NCBI GenBank assembly: GCA_019749915.1
Contig: JAIEPE010000021.1
Location: 1 to 59,112 of the forward strand
Length of the DNA stretch: 59,112 nt
Reading direction: 5' to 3'
Source: Alphaproteobacteria bacterium
Lineage (GTDB): Bacteria; Pseudomonadota; Alphaproteobacteria; UBA9655
Numbering within the stretch: position 1 is the stretch's first letter; each line of letters begins with the position of its first letter. A program made the position numbers and the translations under genes. The notes under the pieces are model-generated. The model searched no databases. It saw only the letters and a list, made by a program, of their open reading frames with translations, and was not told the DNA's origin. This document shows positions 30,307 through 40,624 of this stretch, piece after piece.

Positions 30307-33300
30307 ATGCAGGAAGAAGTTCTTATGTTTCCTCAAGAAATTTATTCTGCATATTTGACGATCATTAATGACGTTAAATTCTCAAAAAGAGAAATAGATA
30401 TCATATCCTGTATTCTTAATGGAAGATCTGCCAAAGGAATAGCTAACTTTTTATCTATTTCTCCTAAAACAGTAGAATCCCATACTTATCGAGTCATGAA
30501 AAAATTAGATTGTTCTTCGCGTGAAGCTCTTATCTCTATAATGGAAAAATCTGACAAGATTATTATTCTTAAAAAACACTATTTCAATTTATTAATTTTT
30601 CTAGATTTTAAAAAATATTTGAAAGATATTTCTACGCTGAGCAATAAGAAAGAAATCAATTGTCTAATTGTTTGTTGGGAGGGAGAAGGAAAAATATCTC
30701 TTCTTAATAAGTTAAAAAGTGACCTTGAATTAGCTGGAATTAAAATTTCTTTTGAGATTAGAGAAAAATGGAAATCTCTCACTTATTTGATCTCTGAGGT
30801 TAGTTCAGAGCATTACACTATTTATGTTCCTCCAAGTAGATCGTTGATAACTAATAACGAAAAAGATAAGAACATATTTCAAAGTGATAAAAGAGTTAGT
30901 AGCTTACTTCATAAAACTTTATTTCTATCTCTTGATAAGGAAGTATTTGATCAGCTTTATCCTTCCATAGATCCAATTAATTGCATAAACTATACAAAAG
31001 AAGGATATTACTTTTCTATATTTAAAATTTTGGAAAGATTCGTCTCTCATGAGGGGGTTAAACCTCTGATCCAGGATTTTAAAAGAAAATATGGATCAAT
31101 AAGCGACTCTTCTAACATTGAACCATCAGCGGTGATGGTAGATAAAAAAAGGATATTAGTCTATTTTAATGATTTTATATTACAAAGAAAATGGCTTTTC
31201 CTAATATTAATTGTTATTTGTGGAATAGGATTAACTGCCAAAATTTCGGAAACTAATTTCAAGGTTAAAGAGGAAAACCAAAACAAGAGCTCTGAAAAGA
31301 AAGTAGAAACAAGAATTCGTTCTGATTTAAACCTTCCCAAAGATATAACTTTGTTAAATCGCTTCGAACTTATGAACCAGATAGATAAAAAATTCAAAAA
31401 TCAAGAGGGGGTTCAGATAGTTGCTCTTGTGGGGATGGGAGGAGCAGGTAAAACGACTCTTGCTCGTCATTATGCGCATCAACAGGAAGCAGATGTTGTT
31501 TGGGAAATAAATGCAGAAACACATAAAAGCCTTCTAAAATCTTTTGATAGTTTTGCACAAGCTCTTATTAAAAAGGAACAAGATCAAAGGATATTACGGG
31601 AGATAAGGGATACAAAAAACCCTGCAGAAAAAGAAGAAAGGTATATACAATTTGTAAAAGAACACTTGAAGGTTCATTCAAATTGGTTGCTTATTTTTGA
31701 TAACGTTGAAAAACTTGCCGACATACAGAAGTATTTACCTCAAGACGTCATGACTTGGGGGCAAGGGAAAGTGCTTCTCACAACGCAAAATAGTAATATT
31801 CAAAATAATAAATATGTTAACTCTAGTGTTCTTGTAGGAGAGTTAGATCCTACTCAAAAACTGCACCTTTTTGCGCATATCATGAGTAATGAAGCCAAGA
31901 ACACACTTTCTCTTCAAGAAAATGAAGAAATAAAGAAGTTTTTAGAAAATATACCATCATTTCCTCTAGACGTTTCAATCGCAGCTTATTACTTAAAAAA
32001 TTCTCATTGTCCTTATGACCAATATCTAGAGTATTTGAGAACGTATAATCAAGAATTTGAGAATATTCAGGAGGATCTTTTAAAGGAGGCTGGAGATTAT
32101 ACAAAAACTCGCTATCAAATAGTTACCTTATCTTTACAGCAGCTTATGAAAGTTCATAAGGATTTTAAGGACCTTTTTCTCCTTATAAGTCTTCTTAATT
32201 CACAAAATATACCTATAGACTTATTAAATGAATATAAAGATAAATTTATTGTAGATAGTTTTGTTAATAACTTAAAAAAATATTCGCTTGTTACCAGTGA
32301 ATCATCTCCTTCTTCATTTCCAAATTTTTCTATACATCGTAGTACTCAAAATATAATGCTTGTGCGTCTTACTAATTATTTAAATATAAACAAAAAAAAT
32401 GAATTAACTGAAGAATTAGGAGTCAAGCTACTAAGGTATTTAAATAATTTAATAAACAAAGATGATCTCATACAGATAAAATCTGGAATGAGTCATTTTG
32501 AAAAATTTTTAAGTCATGACACATTGTTAACAAATGAAATGAAAACAAATATAAAAAGTGTTTTAGGATGCGCATATTATTGTTTAAGTGATTATATTAA
32601 TGCAAATGAATTACTTGAAAAAAGTCTTTTAAGCTTCGATCAATCAAAAATTAAAAATCAAGCTCAAAGAGCCCAAGCTTTAGCATTTTTAGGAGTTTCT
32701 TACTGGGAACTGAGCGACCCTATAAAAGCTAGAGATCTACTGGAGCAAAGTCTTGTTCTTTATACTAGATACTTGCCTGAAAATAGAATAGATCTTGCGA
32801 GAGTTTTATCTCATTTAGGGGTTGTGTATGGATCATTAGGGGATTACGAAAAAGCTCTGAAATTACTTAATAAAGGGCTTCAGATCTATAATCAATCTGA
32901 AAATCCGGCTAAGGTGGCATGGATATTAACTCATCTAGGAGATATTGATAGGAGATTAGGGGATTATGAAAAAGCTAAAAAACATTTTGAACAAAGTTTA
33001 AAAATCTATAAAGAACGTTTTGCTTATGACCATCCAGGGGCGGCATGGGCTTTTACTTACTTAAGTATTGTTTACAAAGAATTAGGATACTTTAATGAGG
33101 CTAAGGATTTACTTGAAAAAAGTCTTCTTATCTATGATAAGCATTTTTCTCAAAATCATCTTGATGTCGCATGGACCAAAGCTTACTTAGGAGAAGTCTA
33201 TGGGCAACTGGGACAATATGAAAAAGCAAAAGATTACCTTGAAAAAAGCCTTGCAATTTATAAAAAAAATAAATTTGAAGATGACCACGTCAAAATTGCC

Positions 33301-33741
33301 TGGGTATATTTACGTTTAGGCAGTGTTTATAAAGATACTAATGATTATGCAAATGCGAGAAAATATCTGGAAAAAAGTCTCATATCCTATGAAAAGAGTT
33401 ATGGGAAAGATCATTTACAGATAGGAAAAATCCTAAGAGATTTAGGAGAAATATATCTTTTAGAGAAAAATCTGGATTCTGCAGAGCAATATTTTCACAA
33501 AGCCTCTGAGCTATACAAAGATTCTCAAAAGCTTGATAAATACATGTTGCTAGAAAGCTTAGCAAAGCTATATATCGCCAAATCCAAAGATAAACACGAA
33601 AAATTAAATGAAAAAAAATCTCAAGATTTTAAAAATCAAGCCATTGCTTATTTGGAAGAAGCTTTAAAAATTGTAAAAGCTCACTTTTCATCCGACTCTC
33701 CGCATCTCGCACGAATTCAATCTACACTTGATAATCTATAA
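30307..33741 (+). CDS. LuxR-HTH / membrane segment / NB-ARC / TPR protein
   Basis: 1144 residues. Residues about 20-75: LuxR-type helix-turn-helix (FSKREIDIISCILNGRSAKG, ISPKTVESHTYRVMKKLDC). Residues 100-270: unknown domain with strand-helix pattern. Residues 296-315: hydrophobic segment WLFLILIVICGIGLTAKI. P-loop GMGGAGKTT at 376-384 and LLIFDNVEKL (Walker B) form an NB-ARC/STAND NTPase. Residues about 740-1130: some ten TPR units (LGEVYGQLGQYEKAKDYLEK). STAND proteins are signal switches in regulation, defence and cell death. The DNA-binding end being at the N-terminus and a membrane segment before the ATPase are unusual. The start could also be the ATG at 30325 (AGGAAG). Confidence 0.85.
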   Translation: MQEEVLMFPQEIYSAYLTIINDVKFSKREIDIISCILNGRSAKGIANFLSISPKTVESHTYRVMKKLDCSSREALISIMEKSDKIIILKKHYFNLLIFLDFKKYLKDISTLSNKKEINCLIVCWEGEGKISLLNKLKSDLELAGIKISFEIREKWKSLTYLISEVSSEHYTIYVPPSRSLITNNEKDKNIFQSDKRVSSLLHKTLFLSLDKEVFDQLYPSIDPINCINYTKEGYYFSIFKILERFVSHEGVKPLIQDFKRKYGSISDSSNIEPSAVMVDKKRILVYFNDFILQRKWLFLILIVICGIGLTAKISETNFKVKEENQNKSSEKKVETRIRSDLNLPKDITLLNRFELMNQIDKKFKNQEGVQIVALVGMGGAGKTTLARHYAHQQEADVVWEINAETHKSLLKSFDSFAQALIKKEQDQRILREIRDTKNPAEKEERYIQFVKEHLKVHSNWLLIFDNVEKLADIQKYLPQDVMTWGQGKVLLTTQNSNIQNNKYVNSSVLVGELDPTQKLHLFAHIMSNEAKNTLSLQENEEIKKFLENIPSFPLDVSIAAYYLKNSHCPYDQYLEYLRTYNQEFENIQEDLLKEAGDYTKTRYQIVTLSLQQLMKVHKDFKDLFLLISLLNSQNIPIDLLNEYKDKFIVDSFVNNLKKYSLVTSESSPSSFPNFSIHRSTQNIMLVRLTNYLNINKKNELTEELGVKLLRYLNNLINKDDLIQIKSGMSHFEKFLSHDTLLTNEMKTNIKSVLGCAYYCLSDYINANELLEKSLLSFDQSKIKNQAQRAQALAFLGVSYWELSDPIKARDLLEQSLVLYTRYLPENRIDLARVLSHLGVVYGSLGDYEKALKLLNKGLQIYNQSENPAKVAWILTHLGDIDRRLGDYEKAKKHFEQSLKIYKERFAYDHPGAAWAFTYLSIVYKELGYFNEAKDLLEKSLLIYDKHFSQNHLDVAWTKAYLGEVYGQLGQYEKAKDYLEKSLAIYKKNKFEDDHVKIAWVYLRLGSVYKDTNDYANARKYLEKSLISYEKSYGKDHLQIGKILRDLGEIYLLEKNLDSAEQYFHKASELYKDSQKLDKYMLLESLAKLYIAKSKDKHEKLNEKKSQDFKNQAIAYLEEALKIVKAHFSSDSPHLARIQSTLDNL

Positions 33742-34737
33742 TCAATGCTTCTCAAGCACCAACCTCACGTCCCCTGAGGGTTCCGCCTTTAAGGAACAGG
33801 TTCCCCCAATAGGGAACGTAAAGATGGGGGTTGTATGCCCAAAGTCTGCATTGGTAATGATAGGAATGGACTTCAAGGGAGGTTTTGAAAACACATAACG
33901 CAATTTCTCAGAAGTCATTCCAGAGCTATGTTCAAAGCGCCCAATGATAAGGGCGTGAACTTTACAAAAATCAGGGGCTTGAAGGAAGGATTGAAGATAA
34001 CGATCAAATTCTTCCACATTTGTTGATGTTGTTGTGGCCATTCTTTCAAGAAATAGGATGCTTCCTTCCAAAGAAGGCATATAAGGTGTCCCTTGAAGCA
34101 AATGTAATGTTCGCAGACTTCCTCCAAGAATCTTTCCTTGAGCTTCTCCTGGATTGAGGACGTGATAACCTGGATTGGGATGGAATGTACGGTTTTTTTG
34201 ATCCAAGAACCAGGCATCATCAGACCATTCTTCTGAGGGAAAAAGATGAATTTCATCGGAAGCAAAAAAGATCTTCCTAAAATGCTCAAGGCTATAGTCA
34301 AACCCTTTTTGCATGGCAAACGAGCTGAAATGCACCCCTGAATAAGTTACAAGAGCTGTCTTGTGATGAATCGCATTCCCTAGAGCTGTAATGTCGGAAA
34401 ACCCACAGAATATCTTTGGATTTTTCCGAATCAAATCATAATCAATATCATCCAAAAGTTGATTGGAATTATAACCACCGATAACAGTTAGAATGGCTTT
34501 AACATTAGGATCGGAAAAGGCCTCATGTAAGTCAATTACACGAGACTGGACCGATGAGGATCCCATAAGATCCTGCTCCTCCACATGCTTGCCAAATGTA
34601 ACCTTGAGTCCAAGATTTTCTAAAGCATTTAAAGCAAGTATCCTATTCTCTGGAGAAATGATCCCCATACTTTTAGATGGAGCGATAACACGAATTTCGT
34701 CACCAGATTGGAGTTTAGGAGGGAAAATGGGAGTCAT
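33742..34737 (-). CDS. S66-family serine peptidase (LD-carboxypeptidase / MccF-like)
   Basis: 331 residues, no signal peptide. LKSGDEIRVIAPS-like start, VIGGYNSNQLLDDIDYDLI and IFCGFSDITALGNAIH with S114 as the nucleophile; E231 (ILFLERM) and H301 (ADFGHTTP) complete the triad. LdcA members trim the terminal D-Ala of murein tetrapeptides during recycling; MccF members cleave microcin C-type nucleotide-peptides. The GGYNSNQLL form is closer to the MccF-like branch. AAGGA precedes the ATG. It converges with the NB-ARC gene with no gap. Confidence 0.88.
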   Translation of the reverse strand: MTPIFPPKLQSGDEIRVIAPSKSMGIISPENRILALNALENLGLKVTFGKHVEEQDLMGSSSVQSRVIDLHEAFSDPNVKAILTVIGGYNSNQLLDDIDYDLIRKNPKIFCGFSDITALGNAIHHKTALVTYSGVHFSSFAMQKGFDYSLEHFRKIFFASDEIHLFPSEEWSDDAWFLDQKNRTFHPNPGYHVLNPGEAQGKILGGSLRTLHLLQGTPYMPSLEGSILFLERMATTTSTNVEEFDRYLQSFLQAPDFCKVHALIIGRFEHSSGMTSEKLRYVFSKPPLKSIPIITNADFGHTTPIFTFPIGGTCSLKAEPSGDVRLVLEKH

Positions 34738-34889
34738 GGGAGAGATCCTTCAATATAATTAATTGTTGTTTAATCTTTTTATCATCAAAAAATACTTGAA
34801 GCCTTTAAAATAGCCTTCTTCTCGTAAAGATTCCACAACCGTTTTAAAACATAGTTTTCTAAAAGTTTAGGCACTGAACTTTCAAGACT

Positions 34890-35921
34890 CTATGGCTTGT
34901 GTGCACACACCCAGTAGCTTTTCTTACGTTGGTTATAAATATTAGGTTTAACTGTCTTAAAGGAAATATTCACAAAGCCCATGCTTTCAATATATTTTTT
35001 CATCAAAATTTCCATACATGGTTCTATGAGTTCCCTTTTTCCCTTAAAACTTTCTTTATTAAGATAAAGGTATGGGTCACCATTAATTACCATGAGTTTT
35101 GCCCCCACCTTTCTAATAGCTTTTTTATAAGCTTCTAAATCAGTGGGAGGAATATCAAATTGAATCTCAAAAAGCTTTGTTGATCCTATTCTTACAGAGA
35201 AGAGATCAATTATGCTGCTGGGACGAGTCCCCATATAACCATAAGAAGAATAGTGATCAAAAATCAACCGCCCTCCTGGTTTTAGAAGATACAGGGCACT
35301 TTTGAATGTATTTACTGAGCTTAAAGGAGGTCTGGTGATGTGTTCTAAGTATATTGTTTGAAATTGCCCACCTTGAGGGAAAACTTTTTGTATGAAATAA
35401 GTTCTTGTAATATCTACCTTAAGATCTGGCTCTATCCCATCAAGGCTATTTTTATTAATAATGTAGATCCCTTCATGACGATGATCACTGTCATCCTTAA
35501 ATTTTTCTTTACTATGAACGCAGCCTACAATAAGGGTATTACCTTTAAAAGAAGAAGGAGAGAGTGAATGGTCTTTAATAAGTTTTATCTTTTCTTTCCA
35601 TTCTTTTCGTGCGGGAGAAAGAGTTTCATTAATATACCCAAAAGAGTCAGCTAAGACTTTTCTTAATTTTTCATCTGTAATCAAAAGCTTATCACATCTT
35701 ATGAGATTAATTATCATCAGAGGAGTAATAGATTTGATAAGGTTGCGGTTTTCAGGAGAGAGTTCTTCATACCCCGCTAAATGGTGATATTTTTGACTCT
35801 TTGTTCGAGTATATTCTGTTAATTCTTTCCGTGAAAGGTCGGAGTTTAACTTTAACCCGTAGATTGGGTCAATGTTAAATACAAAAACATAGAAAATTAA
35901 TAAAAAAAATAAATTATTCAT
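34890..35921 (-). CDS. Exported methyltransferase-like protein
   Basis: About 343 residues if started at the ATG at 35921, which begins a signal peptide (NNLFFLLIFYVFVFNIDPIYG); a start at 36047 would bury it. The C-terminal half has a degenerate class I methyltransferase form: NTLIVGCVHS (motif I without the usual GxGxG), GIEPDLKVDITRTYF, LYLLKPGGRLIFDHYSS (post-motif). It is the second exported protein of this kind in the window (compare 20707). The normal AdoMet loop is altered, so it may not be active. Family unknown. Confidence 0.6.
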   Translation of the reverse strand: MNNLFFLLIFYVFVFNIDPIYGLKLNSDLSRKELTEYTRTKSQKYHHLAGYEELSPENRNLIKSITPLMIINLIRCDKLLITDEKLRKVLADSFGYINETLSPARKEWKEKIKLIKDHSLSPSSFKGNTLIVGCVHSKEKFKDDSDHRHEGIYIINKNSLDGIEPDLKVDITRTYFIQKVFPQGGQFQTIYLEHITRPPLSSVNTFKSALYLLKPGGRLIFDHYSSYGYMGTRPSSIIDLFSVRIGSTKLFEIQFDIPPTDLEAYKKAIRKVGAKLMVINGDPYLYLNKESFKGKRELIEPCMEILMKKYIESMGFVNISFKTVKPNIYNQRKKSYWVCAHKP

Positions 35922-36225
35922 AATTACACACCACCATAAAACAGATAAAGAACTGTATATGAAAGTTTTTTGTATTTCAAATAAAAACAATCCTTTGCAA
36001 TATAAGTTAATGTGATTGTCTTGTTTGAGTTCAAGGATATGCGACACTGACTGTGAAGTATATCTAAAAATTCTCGAAAAATCTTAATAAAGCCTGGATC
36101 AACTATGTTATTAAATAGATCCTTTTTTAAGAGTTCTTTTTTAACCTGTTACATCGCCTCTAAAAGTTTTTGACTATTTCGAGAGCTATGTAACAGGGAT
36201 GAAGTTTCCTAATGGTTAGATAAGT
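35922..36225. other. Intergenic, nothing recognised
   Basis: About 300 AT-rich bases between two minus-strand genes. I see no gene, RNA or clear repeat; it should contain the promoter of the gene ending at 34890 and the end of transcription of none. Confidence 0.4.
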
Positions 36226-37410
36226 CTACCATTGTCTCAGAAAGATATTTAGGTTCTCTACCTGATGAGCAAAAACTTTATCTGGATTTTCAATTTGTAA
36301 CCTTAGGTTTTCAGCAAATGTCTTAATTCTTTCTATGTAGAGGCCTATTTGAGATTGCTCGTGCGGAATATCTGATATAATTCCAATATATTTGAGAGCC
36401 TTCTTTTTCTTTTCAGCATTCATATAAGCAAAAGCCGTCTTAAATGCTAAATCAGCACGAATTAAGGAGCCTTCAGATTCTTTACGTTCGTCTTTGTAAA
36501 TTCGTGCAAGCTGAAGCGCGCTTTTTTTCTTCAACTTGAGATAGTGTTTATTTTCCTCCTGAGTCAATAAATTAGGCGTTCTATTGAATCCATGGACTAA
36601 ATTAACAATTTGTGAGTGATAATACTGTCTTTGTTTTGGTGTTGTGGAACCCTCAAGGCCGTTTTCATATAATGCAATAGCTTCTTTATTGTTATCAAAA
36701 AAATTTAATTTGAACGCACTGCTATCATCTTTACCTAAAAGCATCCCACCACCATACGCAACGGTTAAAAGGGCACAGATCTCTGCCTGAGGAATACAAT
36801 CTTCATGAAAAAGCTTATCGTATAAAGGTAATGGAAGTGTAGATACAGATTGAATTGCCTCTGTGGAAGCTTTTAAGTCCTCCAATAAATTAATAACCTG
36901 CGGAAGGGCATGTAATTTTGTATGAAGGTCATAATCAGGCTCTGTAAGTTTAACGCCTAAGGTTGAAAAACCTCGATAAGCAAGCTTGATTCTGATGTTT
37001 TGGTCATCTTGTTCTTGCACGAGCTGATGGCATTTGTCAGCCAACGCAATTGCAACCTCTCCATTCCACTGTCTCTGTAATGCTTTACTAAGATATAGAA
37101 TATGCGTAGGTGTGTCACTTTTACTTTGTTTAGAAAGTTTCAACCAGCTCTGTACAGCTTTTTGTTTTTCTTTTCTGGACCAACCCCAACGGTAGTTTTC
37201 CTCTTGCTGTTGAAGTTTTGAAATTCTTTTTTTTGTTTTTTCATCTCGACTTTCTATGAGATTAGAATAGAAATTTTGAGAGTGAATACCATATTTTAAG
37301 TAATGATCAAATTCATCTTCGAATGTTAAAGGATTAGCTTCCACACTGTATATTGACAGCGAAAAAATTATTAAAATAAAAATGAGAACCTTAAATTTAT
37401 ATTTGAACAT
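36226..37410 (-). CDS. Exported all-helical protein
   Basis: 394 residues. Signal peptide KVLIFILIIFSLSIYSVEA. The rest is helical with features of loose TPR-like repeats (ALQRQWNGEVAIALADKCHQ, SALQLARIYKDERKESEGSL, ADLAFKTAFAYMNAEKKKKA). No enzyme motif. TPR-type solenoids bind proteins. Together with its neighbours it adds to the list of exported unknowns in this genome. Confidence 0.65.
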   Translation of the reverse strand: MFKYKFKVLIFILIIFSLSIYSVEANPLTFEDEFDHYLKYGIHSQNFYSNLIESRDEKTKKRISKLQQQEENYRWGWSRKEKQKAVQSWLKLSKQSKSDTPTHILYLSKALQRQWNGEVAIALADKCHQLVQEQDDQNIRIKLAYRGFSTLGVKLTEPDYDLHTKLHALPQVINLLEDLKASTEAIQSVSTLPLPLYDKLFHEDCIPQAEICALLTVAYGGGMLLGKDDSSAFKLNFFDNNKEAIALYENGLEGSTTPKQRQYYHSQIVNLVHGFNRTPNLLTQEENKHYLKLKKKSALQLARIYKDERKESEGSLIRADLAFKTAFAYMNAEKKKKALKYIGIISDIPHEQSQIGLYIERIKTFAENLRLQIENPDKVFAHQVENLNIFLRQW

Positions 37411-37761
37411 ATTTATACCTTTTTATATCAACGACCTTGGTAAGCATTAACAAATCTATTCATTATGTCTAGAGATTTTTTAAGCCTAAGGAATGATAGT
37501 TAGGTGTAACATAGAGGCTAAGAAAGTGCTCTCAAGGAGTAGGAAAAGGTCCTAGGATTAAGCCTATTTTTTAAAACTTCATGCATACGCAAACCGACAA
37601 ATGATCGCTCATCTTTTGCGAGAAACGTTGGAGATTTTCTTTCTAGACTCTTCTTTGAAACTTCTCTCCTCTGATTTGTATTAGGGGTAGAGTCTGCTGT
37701 AGCTCCGCACTATGAATTTCCAATTCGCGTGTTATACTTAGAAAAAACAAGGGAGAATGGG
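37411..37761. other. Intergenic region with probable antiporter promoter
   Basis: No gene seen. TGTTATACT at 37730-37738 is an extended -10 form, about 24 bases before the GTG start at 37762. The rest holds the divergent promoter of the 36226 gene. Confidence 0.4.
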
Positions 37762-39477
37762 GTGGGCGTGGATCCAAATGTACACTATTTATATACGATT
37801 TTAGCCTTTTTAATGGCGGCTGTGGGCGTTGTGTTTCTCTTTCGGCGCATGAAAGCAAGCCCTGTTTTGGGCTATCTTGCAGCAGGCATGCTTGTTGGTC
37901 CCCATATGTTACAAATCATAAAAGACCCCACGGATACTCAGTTTTTAGGCGAAATCGGCGTTGTTTTCTTGCTGTTTACTCTTGGGCTAGAGCTTCCTCT
38001 CCAGCGGCTCAATTCTTTAAAAAAATACGTTTTTGGTTTGGGGGGGCCTCAGGTTTTGATTACAGGGGCTCTTTTTGCCTTTATTGGCATGGCGGCTGGT
38101 TTTTCGAAGGAAGCCAGTATTTTAGTCGGCGGTGCTCTTTCTCTTTCCTCAACAGCCGTTGTATTGCAAGTGCTAAGTGATCGTCGCGAGATGGCCTCTC
38201 GCTTCGGGCGTATTTCCTTTTCTATCCTTTTGCTTCAGGACATTGCGGTTGTCTTTCTTCTCATCTTGGCCACGACCTTTAGTGGAAAAGAAGAAAGCCT
38301 TATGGTGGCGCTCTCCTTTGCCATTATGAAGGCCTTGTTTGTGCTGTTAGCCATTGGCGGTTTGGGACGCCTTGTTTTTCGGCCTCTCTATCGTGCGGTG
38401 GCTCAAAGTGGCAGTTCCGAACTTTTTATGGCTACTACCTTTTTAGTGATTTTGGGAACAGCCTTTTTGACTGAGTTTGCCGGTCTTTCCAGGGAATTAG
38501 GGGCCTTTTTGGCCGGGATCCTTTTGGCAGAGACCGAATATCGTCATCAAATAGAAGCCGACATCCAGCCCTTTAGAGGTCTGCTATTGGGGGTTTTCTT
38601 TATGTCTGTGGGGATGGGCATTAATTTGGGAATCTTTCTAAATTCGGCTTTGCTTGTTTTAGGACTTTTGGCCTTTGTCTTGATCTTAAAAACTGCCATT
38701 ACTTTTGCTCTCTGTCGTTTTAATGCCCTTAAAGTTTCCTTAGCCCTGCGCACATCATTGTTATTGGCAGGTGGCGGTGAATTTGTTTTTGTTATTTTTT
38801 CCCCAGGCGTTGCCAGAGATTTTTTGCCTCAAGGATATGAGGATATTCTTTTTCTCGTAGTGATCCTTTCCATGGGGATTACCCCTCTTTTGGCAATCAT
38901 TGGCAAATGGATTTCCGATAAGTTCTTAATGCGTGAGGCTCATGCAGATCCTTCTATTGAGGAAGAAGAAATTAGGGAGTTTCAAAATCATGTGATGATT
39001 GCAGGTTTTGGGCGTGTGGGACAAATGTTGGCGGATTTATTGGCGTCACGCATGATTCCTTTTGTGGCTATTGATACGGATATGCGGCGAGTCACTGAAG
39101 GAAGAGAAAAGGGCTATCCCGTCTTTTTTGGGGATGCCAAGCAACTTAAAGTGATGCAATCCATTGGGGCTGCGAGAGCAAAGGTTGTTGTGATTACCCT
39201 CAATCAAACTAACTCTTCTGTTCGGGTTGTGATGATGCTAAGACGCCGGTTCCCTGATTTGCCTATTTGTGTGCGGGTTAAGGATCATAAACATCATGAA
39301 AAGCTAATGAAGTCAGGCGCTCGGCTTGTGGTGCCAGAAACCGTTGAACCGACAGCTCAATTAGCGACTTCTTTGCTTCATGTCCTGGGGATGGCCCCTG
39401 AAGAAATTAATCAGTTGGTTGATTCCTTCCGCAAACAAAAATGGATGGTCAGTGTAGAGAAAAAAGTCGAGGAATAA
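37762..39477 (+). CDS. CPA2-family cation:proton antiporter (KefB/KefC type)
   Basis: About 571 residues. Twelve or so membrane segments (YLYTILAFLMAAVGVVFLF, LGEIGVVFLLFTLGLEL, GGALSLSSTAVVLQVL, ELGAFLAGILLAETEYRHQ) and a cytosolic RCK/TrkA-N domain from about residue 410 (HVMIAGFGRVGQMLADLL, FVAIDTDMRRV, VFFGDAKQL). It exports K+ or Na+ for H+. I choose the GTG at 37762 because GGGAG lies 6 bases upstream; the GTG at 37768 is also possible. LSSTAVVLQ is the motif of the KefB/C branch. Monocistronic. Confidence 0.88.
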   Translation: MGVDPNVHYLYTILAFLMAAVGVVFLFRRMKASPVLGYLAAGMLVGPHMLQIIKDPTDTQFLGEIGVVFLLFTLGLELPLQRLNSLKKYVFGLGGPQVLITGALFAFIGMAAGFSKEASILVGGALSLSSTAVVLQVLSDRREMASRFGRISFSILLLQDIAVVFLLILATTFSGKEESLMVALSFAIMKALFVLLAIGGLGRLVFRPLYRAVAQSGSSELFMATTFLVILGTAFLTEFAGLSRELGAFLAGILLAETEYRHQIEADIQPFRGLLLGVFFMSVGMGINLGIFLNSALLVLGLLAFVLILKTAITFALCRFNALKVSLALRTSLLLAGGGEFVFVIFSPGVARDFLPQGYEDILFLVVILSMGITPLLAIIGKWISDKFLMREAHADPSIEEEEIREFQNHVMIAGFGRVGQMLADLLASRMIPFVAIDTDMRRVTEGREKGYPVFFGDAKQLKVMQSIGAARAKVVVITLNQTNSSVRVVMMLRRRFPDLPICVRVKDHKHHEKLMKSGARLVVPETVEPTAQLATSLLHVLGMAPEEINQLVDSFRKQKWMVSVEKKVEE

Positions 39478-39558
39478 GAGATACTCCTGAAATTTAGATA
39501 AAATTAATAAACCCATGGCTATCATTTAGTGCGTGATAGTAGAAAAATGGGAGATCTT

Positions 39559-40608
39559 ATGAGTAAAATAAAAACTATTGATTTTGAAGCGCATTTTTAT
39601 AATCACGCAACATTTCAATATTTGCAAAAGAGAAAATCTTACCCCAATTTGATTCCTGCAAAGGATCCAGGCGCTTATATTATAAAATTCTCTGAAAAAG
39701 TGCATCTTTATCATGATCAAGATTTTATTGATAGATTATGTGACATTGGCGAAGAGCGGATTAAAATCATGGATAAAGATGGCCTTGATATGCAAGTGCT
39801 CAGCTTTTCAACACCTGGTTTAGATTCATTTGGCTCAGATGACAGAGCAGCGATATCACTGACACGACAAGCTAATGATGAATTAGCTGATGCCATTAAA
39901 CGTCATCCAGATCGATTCAAAGGATTTGCTGCTATTGCCCCTAATAACGTTAAAGAAGGGGTTAAGGAGCTTGAAAGAGCCATTACTCAGCTTGGCTTTG
40001 TAGGTTGGCTTACCCATTCTAATTTTGAGAATGGTAGATATCTTGATGACAAAAAATATTGGCCCTTGTTAGAAGCAGCAGAAAGCCTGAATATTCCGAT
40101 CTATCTCCACCCAACCGTTCCTCCCATGGAAGCATTTGGAAAATATGGATTTTCATTGGCAGGTCCAGCCATGGGATTTGAGTTCGATGTCGCGTTCTGT
40201 ATGATGCGTATGATATTAGGCGGTGTATTTGATCAGTTTCCAAGGCTAACCATTATCCTTGGCCACCTCGGCGAGACTATGCCCTATTTGTTAGAAAGGC
40301 TTGATTATTCTTGGACGAATAAAGGTGTTGCCAGGGCACCCGGTTTCAATAAATTCCGACCCAATCTTAGAAGACTTCCTTCTGAAGTTCTCCTTGAAAA
40401 TACATATGTGTCAACAAGTGGTCGATTTAATGAGAAAGTTCTACAATTTGTGATTAATGTTATGGGGGAAGATCGCATGCTTCTCGCAACAGATTATCCC
40501 TATGAATCACTCCCCCAAAGTATGGACTTTATAAAGAATTCCCAGTTATCTCATAGTGCTATGGAAAAGCTTTGTTTTAGAAATGCAAAAAATTTTGGCA
40601 TTACATAA
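39559..40608 (+). CDS. Amidohydrolase-family protein (ACMSD/decarboxylase type)
   Basis: About 349 residues from the ATG at 39559 with GGGAGA upstream. TIM-barrel amidohydrolase of the ACMSD/gamma-resorcylate decarboxylase group: IKTIDFEAHFYN (the first metal motif reads E-x-H rather than H-x-H), GFAAIAPNNVKEGVKEL, IPIYLHPTVPP (His), RLTIILGHLGETMPYLLERL (His), DRMLLATDYPYES (Asp). Known members decarboxylate hydroxy-aromatic acids using a divalent metal. Substrate unknown. Such an enzyme is unexpected in a reduced host-associated genome. Confidence 0.85.
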   Translation: MSKIKTIDFEAHFYNHATFQYLQKRKSYPNLIPAKDPGAYIIKFSEKVHLYHDQDFIDRLCDIGEERIKIMDKDGLDMQVLSFSTPGLDSFGSDDRAAISLTRQANDELADAIKRHPDRFKGFAAIAPNNVKEGVKELERAITQLGFVGWLTHSNFENGRYLDDKKYWPLLEAAESLNIPIYLHPTVPPMEAFGKYGFSLAGPAMGFEFDVAFCMMRMILGGVFDQFPRLTIILGHLGETMPYLLERLDYSWTNKGVARAPGFNKFRPNLRRLPSEVLLENTYVSTSGRFNEKVLQFVINVMGEDRMLLATDYPYESLPQSMDFIKNSQLSHSAMEKLCFRNAKNFGIT

Positions 40609-40624
40609 GAAATATACTCAAAGG

